From contig CP075492.1 in assembly GCA_021613535.1 (NCBI GenBank), forward strand, positions 3,038,001-3,102,000: a DNA stretch of 64,000 nt, written 5' to 3'. Position numbers and translations under genes: made by a program. The stretch comes from Adineta vaga (Eukaryota; Rotifera). The number at the start of each line of letters is the position of its first letter. Within the stretch, counting starts at the first letter, position 1. Below, in pieces: positions 54,513 to 64,000 of the stretch. The notes below the pieces were generated by a model. It was not told the DNA's origin. It saw only the letters and a program-made list of their open reading frames with translations, and searched no databases.

Positions 54513-55706
54513 ATGTTGATGTATAAAGAAAAACTTTTTTGCTTAATTTTATTCCATTATTATTCATTAATAAATGGAAAAACTTGTACACCTTCATCTG
54601 CAAGAAATAGTTCGATTGATGATGTACCGGCAATTAGTAAAGCTTTATCACTGTGTGGAAATGGAGGGACTATTATTATTCCTGCTGGTGAAATATTTAT
54701 GATTCGAAGTCCTCTAGATTTTAAAGAATGTTTTCATTGTTTCGTTCAAATTGAAGGAATTCTTAAAATATCTGATGATCTTCAATATTGGGAAGGCAAA
54801 ACAGCGTTTTTGCTTTTATCAAATGTTATTAGAGGAACATTTTATTCTTTAACTGGTTCAGGATTAATTGATGGAAATGGACAAAGTTATTGGGATTATT
54901 TTGCTCGTAATCAAAGTTATCAAAGACCTTTATTGATACAAATGAATAATAGTTCGAATATAATTTTTACGAAATTAAAAATAATCAATTCACCATTTTG
55001 GTTTTTCTTTGTCACAAATAATTCTACAAATATTGAATTTTCTGATTTAAGTCTAAGTGCGATATCAACATCATCAAATCGACCTGCAAATACTGATGGT
55101 TTTGATACAGGTGATTGTTCATATGTAACAATAAAGAATCTTCATGTTACAAATGGTGATGATTGTATTTCATTTAAAAATGGTTCAAATTATATTTTTG
55201 TTAATAATATCACATGTAATGGATCTCATGGTTTATCAGTTGGAAGTCTTGGATTAGAATCTCAACGAAATTATATTGTTCAAAATATTTTTATATCAAA
55301 TGTAACTATGATCAATTCGATAGTTGCAACTCGAATTAAATTTTATCCAGGTGGTCCATCTTATGGAACTGTTAGTGTTAAAAATGTTAAATATGAAAAT
55401 ATTCTAATTGACAATTGTGATTATGCTCTTCAAGTTGATAATTGTTATGAAACAGATCCAATGATTTGTAAAAAATATCCATCAACTGCTCAATTAGTTG
55501 ATATCAAGTTCAAAGATTTAATTGGAAAAACTTCGAAAAGATATGATCCTGTTGTTGCAAGAATTGATTGTCCACCTTTGGGTATTTGTAATTTAATGTT
55601 TACCAATTGGAATATTGTTGCTCCTAGTGGCAATTCGACTGTTCGATGTAGTTATTATGAACATCCTTCGGGAATTACTTGTACTCCCTATGAACAGAAC
55701 TTATAA
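54513..55706 (+). CDS. GH28 polygalacturonase (right copy)
   Basis: 397 residues, single exon. Signal peptide; NTDGFD, GDD, GSHG, RIK in the family order. Cys10 and Lys293 where the left copy has Trp and Thr; catalytic residues unchanged. Pectin hydrolysis outside the cell; probably exo-acting from the SHG motif. AATAAA-like signals overlap the stop region. Confidence 0.92.
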   Translation: MLMYKEKLFCLILFHYYSLINGKTCTPSSARNSSIDDVPAISKALSLCGNGGTIIIPAGEIFMIRSPLDFKECFHCFVQIEGILKISDDLQYWEGKTAFLLLSNVIRGTFYSLTGSGLIDGNGQSYWDYFARNQSYQRPLLIQMNNSSNIIFTKLKIINSPFWFFFVTNNSTNIEFSDLSLSAISTSSNRPANTDGFDTGDCSYVTIKNLHVTNGDDCISFKNGSNYIFVNNITCNGSHGLSVGSLGLESQRNYIVQNIFISNVTMINSIVATRIKFYPGGPSYGTVSVKNVKYENILIDNCDYALQVDNCYETDPMICKKYPSTAQLVDIKFKDLIGKTSKRYDPVVARIDCPPLGICNLMFTNWNIVAPSGNSTVRCSYYEHPSGITCTPYEQNL

Positions 55707-55978
55707 TAAATATAATAATTTGATAGATTTAGTTAGTCTAGTAGAAATATGATTATATTCTTTCTTTCTTTAATTTATTTATTATGAAAATAAACCGAAT
55801 CTTTTTAATGACAAATTGTTATATAATCGATATCAAAATTGCTCGTCTCGTAGTCGGTCGTCAGTGTGCCCTTATTTATAGTTCGTCAATTCGAATCGAC
55901 TACTCAATCTTGAATATTGCATCTATATAATCATACAACTGTGTTTCAAAGATTTATTAGAATAATTTAGAAAAAATA

Positions 55979-58900
55979 TTAACAAGTTTGTAGATAAATA
56001 TTTAAATTGTCTGTACCATTATTCGCAACCACAAAATCCATTTTTCCATCTTGACTAAAATCAGCAACAATGAGAGAGAATGGATTCGATCCATATGGCA
56101 TCGAAAAGAAAATGATATTATCAAATGTTCCATCACCATGTCCAAGAAAAACTCCAAATTTATTATTATTATAATTAACAACTATGATATCAAGTATTGT
56201 ATCATTATTAAAATGACTAATAGCTAAAGAATAAGGATATGAAGATGAACCCGTGAAATATGTTATTTGATTTGTAAATGAACCATTTCCGTAACCAAGA
56301 AAAATACCAATATTGTCTGAATTTGAATTTGCACTAACAATATCTAATTGTGTATCATTATTAAAATCACTAGTTACAATAGAATATGGAGAAGAATTAT
56401 TACCAGTTGAATATGTTGTTTGATTTGTGAAGGAGAAATTTCCATATCCAAGAAAAACACCAATATTATCAGTACCTGAATTAGCGACGATAATATCTGT
56501 ATAATTATCATTATTAAAATCGTTAATAACAAATGATCTTGATCGTGAATTTTTACCCGTTGAAAGCATTACTTGATTTCTGAAGGCTAAATTTGGGGAA
56601 CCAAACATGACAACTACATTGCAATCACCTGCATTGGCAACGACAATGTCAAGTTGAGTATCATTATTTAAATCGAAAATAGCCACAGATTGTGCACCAG
56701 AACCAGTTGTATATTTAATTTGAGGTGCAAATCTTCCATCACCATATCCTAACAATACACTAACAAAATTTTCACCAAGATTGGCAACAATTATATCTGG
56801 AAAACTGTCAAGATTGAAATCACCAATAGCTACGGATTCTGGAAGAATACCAACTGGAAAGATTGTTTTATCTGCAAAAGATCCATTACCATAGCCAAGA
56901 AGGACAGTAATGGTACGATGACCCAATGTAGCTGCAACAATATCTAATCGATTATCATTATTTAGATCTCCAACTGCTAATGCAAATGGATTGGAATCAA
57001 CTGAATATGTTACTTCTTGTGCAAAAGAACCATTGCCATAACCAATAAAGATGCCTACATTATCAGGACCATAATTAGCAAGAGCAAAATCCAAGCGGCT
57101 ATCATTATTAAAATCAGTTGCAATCACGTATCGTGAGTTGCCGGTAGCTTCAATTTTAGTTCCATTTGAGAAAGAGCCGTTACCGTATCCTTGAAACAAA
57201 ACGATGTTGCCATTTGCAGCAACCACAACTAGATCTGGTTGTGTATCATTGTCGAAATCACCCACAGTTGAAAATAATGAGCCAGAGTCAAGTGAATATG
57301 TCATTGGATTTGCAAAACTACCATTCCCATATCCTAACAATATAGTCACATAATTCGTACCACCATAAGTAACAACTAGATCTCGTTGATTATCATTATT
57401 AAAATCACTAGCAGCAACAGAATTTGGCCGAGCACTAGTTGCATAAGTCAATGCTTGTGCAAAACTACCATTAGCATTTCCAAGGAGAATACTTAATTCG
57501 TCAGAATCGTAATTGACAACAACAATATCAATGTAAGTATCAGCATTAATATAATCTAAGCATAGATATATTGGACGTAAACCAACTAAATATGTTTCAT
57601 GAAGTGTAAAAGATCCAGTATTGTGTATAACGTACATATCAATAGTATCACTGTCATCGTACCCAACAATAATTTCTGATTGTCTATCATTATTGAAATC
57701 ATCAGCGGAAACAATGACAGGAGGAAATATGGAAGGAATTTGATAAGTAGCTTGACGAGTAAATGATCCATGGCCATTTCCAAGTAGCAATCCAATTTGA
57801 TTAGGACCAGAAAGAGCTACAGCAATATCCAAGTAAATATCATCATTAAAATGACCAGTAGTAATGGATGATGGTTGAGAATTCGAACCCATACTAAACA
57901 TTATTTGATCTAGAAAAGTAACATTATCTTGTCCAAAAAGAATACCAACATCATCAGTACCATAGTTAGCAACGATAATATCTAATCGAGTATCATTATT
58001 TATATTATCAACGACTATCGATCGTAATTTCGAACCTCCACCAGCTGCATATGTCAATTCATTTAGAAGGGCACCTCTATTATATTGAAATAATACACTC
58101 ATAAAAGTATTATTTCTATTTGTTACAATTATATCCAGTCGTGTATCATTATTTAAATCTCCAATGGCAACAGAATATGAATGTACACTTGTGTAATACG
58201 ATATTGCATCGCTAAACGAACCATTTCCGTATCCAAATAAAATATAAATATTCGTCACACTGACGCAAGCCACAACAAGATCCAATTGTGTATCATTATT
58301 CATGTCTCCAATACTTATAGATGTTGGCTGAGTACCTGTTCCATATATGACTTGCGGTGTGAAACTTCCATTCCCATATCCTAACAGAACACTCACAGTG
58401 TTACTACCAGAATTAGCAACAGCAATATCTATTTGAGTATCTTTATTGAAATCGCCAATTGCTACAAAGTACGGATGATAACCAATTGGATATGTGAAAT
58501 GATTTGCAAAACTTCCATTACCAAAACCGAGAAGGATACTAATCGTTCTATTACCATAATTGACAACAACTAGATCAAGATAATGATCATTATTAAAATC
58601 ACTTGCAGCAACAGATCGTGGTCTAGAACCCGTTGAATATGTCATTTGATTTGCAAAGGAACCATTTCCAAATCCTAATAAAATACTCACAGTATTGTCA
58701 TCATAATTAGTAACAACGATGTCTAATCGATTGTCATTATTAAAATCAGCAACAGCTGCAAAAACTGGACCAGAACCAGTTGAAATTATCTGTTGTTCTA
58801 TAAATGAACCATTTCCATTTCCACGAAATACATAAATATTACTACTATTCTTATTAGTAACAACTGCATCCATGTTCGTATCATCATTAAAATCACCAAC

Positions 58901-60558
58901 AGCGACAGAAGTTGGATTCGAATCAGTTGAATATGTTCTTTGAGTTTCAAATGATCCATCACTACGTCCAAGTTGAATCATCATTGTATTGTTCTCATCA
59001 CTAACAAGTATTATATCCAATATTGCATCGTTATTAAAATCACTGACAATTACAAAGATTGGTGGATATTGAACATTAAACTTTGTACGAGGTGGAAAAC
59101 CTTCAAAATAACCTTTAAGAATATCAATACTTCCCGTATCATTATTGACAATAATTGCATCTAATCGATTATCTTTATTCAAATCATATAAAACAAATGA
59201 AATCGATGAAGAAGATCCCGTTGAATTCATTATTCCTTCTTGAAAACTTCCATTACCATAACCAAGAAATAAACCAGTATTATTTATTCCAATATTAATA
59301 ATGAATAAATCTAATCGATTATCTCCATTAAAATCATCAATTCCAATTGAATATGGTAAAATTGAACCTATTGAACAGAATTTTTGTTTTGAGAAAGTTC
59401 CATTACCATCATTTAATAATACACATATCATTTTTGTACCAAAATTTGTCACAACAATATCAATAAATTGATCAGAATTTAAATCACCACCAGCAATTGA
59501 AGTTGGATGAGAATCAATACCCATTGAAATAAGTATTTGATCTTGAAATGAATTATTTTGATTAGAAAAGAAAATTCCAATATTATTTGTTCCATAATTT
59601 GCAATAATAATATCTAATTGATAATCATTATTTAAATCTTCAATCGTTAATGAATAAGGAATTGAATCATAACCAGTTGAATATGTTATTACTTTTGAAT
59701 AGATTTCATTTTTATTTCCATAAAAAATACTAAAACTATTTGTTCCATAATTAATAATAATAATATCACACAATGAATCATTATTTAAATCAATTAAATT
59801 AATTGTTAATGGTCGTGATATTCCTGTTGAGATTTCAATTGAATCTTTAAAAGATCCATTACCAAATCCATAAAATATTCCAATTGAATGTCTTCCATAA
59901 TTTGTTACTGCAATATCCAAATAAGAATCATTATTTAAATGATTGACAGCAACCATTATTGGAATGGAATTAATTCCTGTTGAATATTGAAATTGTTTAG
60001 AAAATGTTCCATCGCTTGATCCAAAATAAATATCAATATTATTAATAATTGAATTACAAATAACCATATCGATCCAACTATCATCATTAAAATCTCCAAT
60101 AGCAACAGATTGTGGACCATATTCATATTCGATTGGATTTGAATTTGTTTTTACGAAATTTAATTCACATTTTAATTCTTAATTAAATCAAATAAAAAAA
60201 ACGAACCTTTTGGTTTTGGTACATTGAGATAAACAATAATGATTCCAATTGTCATCATAACAAGTAATAAGAATGAAAATGCAAATGTACCAATAATTGA
60301 ACTTGATATTTTCAAACCAAAACATTCTCTTAAAGAAGAAGAAGAAGAATAGAATCATTGATGAAAATGAAAATAAACATACAGATTCCAAGGTGATGTT
60401 GATATTTGAGTCGAATCATCCATCTTATTGTCGTTATCATCTGTTATATTTTCTTTATCATCAGAAAGTAACTCTGAGATTTTATCTATTTCAATAGTTA
60501 TTTGTTGTTCATTATTCGAACGTTCGTTCGATTGAATTGGATTATGAAGAGAAGTCAT
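55979..60558 (-). CDS. FG-GAP/VCBS repeat type II membrane protein (right copy)
   Basis: Exons 60383-60558, 60207-60328 and 55979-60177, 1498 residues, same length as the left copy. Intron 2 (60178-60206) is only 29 nt, a 34-nt deletion relative to the left, yet keeps GT...AG; if not spliced the frame breaks. I count 12 residue differences from the left copy in roughly the first 355 residues of the repeat region, and about 4 in the remaining 1000. Same predicted cell-surface propeller role. Confidence 0.88.
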
Positions 60559-60937
60559 TTCTGTCTAATAAACAAAATAGAAGATATAAACAAGTGAATG
60601 ATACGTCTGTATTGATTTCTATTTATCTTATCTACAGTGATCATCAGAGCATATCAAATTTTCTTTCTCTTTTCTTCATTTGCGAACTAAAATAAACAGA
60701 ACTATTCATAATATTAATCGAGGTTTCCAAGCAATCATGCTTTGACGTCAATAATTATAAAGGTACATTCAATATTTTATATCAAATGAAATGATAAAGA
60801 ATCATTCGATACGATGTAAAAGGAGAATAAACAACCGTAAGTATCAATCCTTTTTTTTCTGTTCTTTATCTAACAGATATTTTACTTTTGATTCAATCGT
60901 TGATGATCAATCAAAAATCTTTTCTGTCATCATATTA

Positions 60938-61033
60938 ACAAAAAAATACATGTACTTGAAAATAATATGAAAAATAGAAAGTTTTTTCTATTTTAATTAT
61001 AATACCATTGAGTTAAAATTATCGTAGATTTCT
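60938..61033. other. Outer palindrome boundary, right
   Basis: Similarity to the left arm is lost here. The TIR gene end follows at once. Confidence 0.5.
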
Positions 61034-63050
61034 CTAAGATATAACGCATGTTTGTGATTTTTGTTGTTTTGTTTCATTTGTGTTTTGTTCGGAATATAAT
61101 TTTCGTAAAGCATAAGCAAATGTTGTAAATTGATGTGGTAAAAGACGTTTTCCTTTGAATATTTCATTAAATTCTTCGGAATAAATTTGTCGTTGTGATT
61201 CAATTTTTTCATCATTGGAAAGACTAGTTGCATAATTCAATAGTTGAGTTCCATTTTCAAATTGATACAATTTCCATAGATCTATTGAAAGTTTATTCTG
61301 TTGAAACCATTGTTTAATATCATTTTGATTCCATTGTTGAACTTTTTCTTGAGACAGATCTCTATATTCAATATATGTCTCTTCATGATGAACAGGTAAA
61401 GATTGATGAGAAAAATATTGATCTTTTTTCAAATTATTGTCAAAGAGATTTTCTTCAATCATTCCAATTAAATCTTTTAATTTCTCTTGTTCTAATTGTT
61501 TAATATTCCGAAATCGAACATATTTCATCATACAAGTATGAATTGCTATAAAATAACAAAAGAGTATATAGATTGTTAAAGAGAAAAATCATTCCATATA
61601 AATAACATACCTAACCATCCCGGTGGTTTATCATCCAAAATAAAAATCGGAATAATTGATTTCTTCAAATGATCATGAGCATAAACAAATTCTTGTTGAC
61701 ATGATTTACTTTCATAATATTTAGTTGATAATAAACATAAAATAATATTTGCATCTGTAATACCATCAGCAATTTTTCCCCATAAATATCCTGTTTTCGT
61801 ATTTTTCCAATCAATCCAAATATCAAAATTTTGTTCATATTTATTTAATTCATTATATAATTGTGAACAAACATGATTATCACTATGAGCATAACTAATC
61901 ATTATCGATGGTTTCTTTTTAATAGAATTTAATCGTTCATTGTCTTTACCTTGATCATCATCATTCTTCATATTACATAGAATACCTTCTGCAGCTTTTT
62001 GAATATTTTCCATATACTTTGGTACATAATGAATTGGATTAATAACAATTTTCTCATTTGTTATTTTCTCTAATAAATTTTTCAATTGTTTATTTTCTTC
62101 TAATTCATCTTTATATTGTTGACGAAGTGAAATACTCCATAGAATATTACAAAGTGCTGTACATGTTGATAATTTTAATGAATCATTATCTTCGACATTC
62201 TTATGAAATTGTAGGAAAATATCAATAAAAAATTTCACCATTGAATTTTGTTCAATTTCAACTTGTGCATGTTGTAAAATATAATCTAATGTTCGATCAT
62301 AACAAATTAATCGAACTAAAACAATTAATGGTTCGGAAATATGCCAACCTTTCGCAACATATTTTGGTGATCGTTTTGATGCATCAATAATAATTTTTAA
62401 TAATTGATCGAGAATATTATTCATTCGTTTACGATCAGTTTTGATTTGTTCAGGTGTCGAGAGAAGAGCAGTTGTCATTGCACACATAATCTTAAGTTCA
62501 ATATCTGGATGATTAACTAGAAAGTCTTTTAATTGATTTGTTGTATTAAGAGAATTTAAAACTTGTACACCATTATCATGACGACTTATGTTATAAATCG
62601 TTCCAACTAGACGTTCAACATCTGACAGTTGTTCTCTGTTTAAAAGTTAAAACTTGTTATTTTAGAATATTTTAATTGAAATTGATCTTACTTAGAAATT
62701 AATTTTAACCATTTTAATAAAGATTCGGGATAATTTGTTTGAATTAAACATGGAACAAGAATTGTTTTATTGGAATATTCAGGTAATGCTGAGAACAAAC
62801 TGTGAATTGATTGAGAATATTTCGGCGATTGAAAATGTAAATTTGCATAGTTTAATATAAATTTTAATAAATCTTCATGTTCCTGAAAATTATTATCTGT
62901 TGGAATTTCGAAATTTTGTAATTTAATTAAAGCACTGAGAAATTCTTCACGAGTTTCGATCTCTTTAGAATCAGATGTTTCATTCTTATTTGAAGAATTG
63001 TTATTATCATCATCAGCATCAGCATTCGGTGGAAAAGTTAATTTAGCCAT
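61034..63050 (-). CDS. ARM/HEAT-like, TIR, SAM-like protein with CaaX end (outer copy)
   Basis: Three exons: 62692-63050, 61611-62635, 61034-61545; 631 residues, in frame. Acidic start (NADADDDNNNSSN), helical repeats, TIR with IMISYAHSD, FDIWIDWKN, IILCLLSTKYYESKSCQQEF (Glu conserved) and IIPIFI, then SAM-like IKQWFQQNKLSIDLWKLYQF..LLNYA. Ends TCVIS; CVIS is a farnesylation-type CaaX box. Clear paralogue of the spacer gene, but well diverged, so much older than the palindrome. The intron between TIR and the tail is at the same position (after GWL). NAD cleavage is predicted only. Confidence 0.88.
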
Positions 63051-63083
63051 GAAGATTTTTACAAATAAGAAAAGTTTGATCAA

Positions 63084-64000
63084 AAGATTTCAACGTTCGT
63101 TTCTCTCCGTGATCAATATGTCTGTCAAAACAACACTGCCGTCATTCTTTCACAATATTTGCACTTAAATATGAATAAAAAGACCTTTTTCCTTCTGTTC
63201 TGTAACAAAATACAAACAGAAAATTTTTTTTTGTATGTGTTGCTATATACTACCTTATACATAACAACGATAGGACAAATATAGTTTATGAAAAATGAAA
63301 TTTATTCAATAAGAATTCTTCATTAGATTACGTGATCTTGAAATCTTTGATCGATCGTGAAAATGGACTATAGATTAAAATAATATGTTCATTTTTCCCT
63401 AATTATATTCATGTCGTTTTCTTTCTTTCCTCTGGAATGACATATTCCTTCATACTTTTAACATCTGTAACAAATATAAAGAACGTGTCTTTGTAATTGG
63501 AGCAAGCGATATCATTATCAGAGATTATTCTACGTTTGATACATTGTGAATTTGTTTTAAAGGAATCAATAAAAGAAAAACTTAGAATAAAATAAATATG
63601 ATCTTTGCATATAGGACTTCGCTATTATTTATCCGTAGTCCCACGAAAATTTTTTTACACGAATCCTGCGGATAGATGCGGTATTTTTATAATGACTACG
63701 TTTATACTACTGAACACCGCGGGGTCAAAAATAAACCGTAGCTAACCGCGGTAACCTCCAAAAGAACCGAAACATGATGCACCGTAAAAAATCGCGATTG
63801 TAAAAATTTCGATGAGATGTGGATTAGTTGCGGTATCAGAGAAGTGCCATCTTTCATAATTCTATTTTGCAAATGTCTCATTACAAATCGCGATTTCCTG
63901 ATTTTCTCGAAAGATATTATCATTCTAAATATGGCATAATCTTATTATCTTGCTAGCTTTTTTCATATTATGTTTGTATAATGGTATATATAATAAAACT
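63084..64000. other. Right-end intergenic DNA
   Basis: No gene. 63640-63910 is richer in CG dinucleotides, with CCGCGG-type words and a hairpin CTACGTTTAT...ATAAACCGTAG (about 63695-63739); possibly an old element. Confidence 0.4.

Larger units (their letters stand above)
46873..60937 (-). repeat. Palindrome, right arm, outer block
   Basis: Reverse-complement match to 5630-19768, ending where similarity decays near 60937. Same six genes, inverted. Confidence 0.95.

Overview
The window looks like nuclear DNA of a bdelloid rotifer (Adineta-like). This is inferred from several traits together: AT-rich DNA, GT-AG introns of mostly 49-75 nt, tight gene spacing, NHL and FG-GAP repeat proteins, rotifer-style GPCRs, TIR and ADP-ribosyltransferase-like genes, and a cluster of plant/fungal-cell-wall enzymes (GH45, GH28, expansin-like) of the kind bdelloids gained by horizontal transfer. 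No rRNA, tRNA or CRISPR was found.

The dominant structure is one giant, interrupted palindrome. The left arm (about 5.63-25.14 kb) returns in reverse order and orientation as the right arm (about 34.22-60.94 kb). Reading inward from the left, the arm holds an FG-GAP membrane protein, a GH28 polygalacturonase, a two-domain secreted protein, a GH45 cellulase, a GPCR, an expansin-like protein, then (after arm-specific DNA) an NmrA-like reductase and an unrecognised gene cut at the inner breakpoint. Coding divergence between arms is very low. Arm-specific DNA interrupts the homology: 19.77-22.16 kb on the left (a PAN/mucin membrane gene) against 37.21-46.87 kb on the right (an ADP-ribosyltransferase pseudogene, a duplicated membrane-protein gene, a coiled-coil membrane-protein gene and small foldback elements).

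The unpaired centre (25.14-34.22 kb) starts with a dense regulatory block: a CRE, heat-shock elements, a TATA box and a DR1 half-site pair. It is followed by a highly degenerate 34-bp tandem array and a foldback element. Then come single-copy genes: an NAD(P)-binding reductase, a nucleoside hydrolase, a cupin and a TIR gene. A paralogue of that TIR gene lies just outside the right arm. Outside the left arm are two tandem B-box/NHL genes, each with an in-frame stop, and a small MGNGC-type gene with an early stop.

Functionally, the arm genes suggest degradation of plant or fungal cell walls: GH45, expansin-like and GH28 proteins with secretion signals. The GH45 and expansin-like proteins share a nearly identical N-terminal PAN-like domain and a duplicated promoter block. 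The TIR paralogues combine an N-terminal helical region, a TIR with the conserved catalytic-type Glu, a SAM-like segment and a terminal CaaX box. Exon models were joined by hand from frame and splice consensus and are not transcript-supported.
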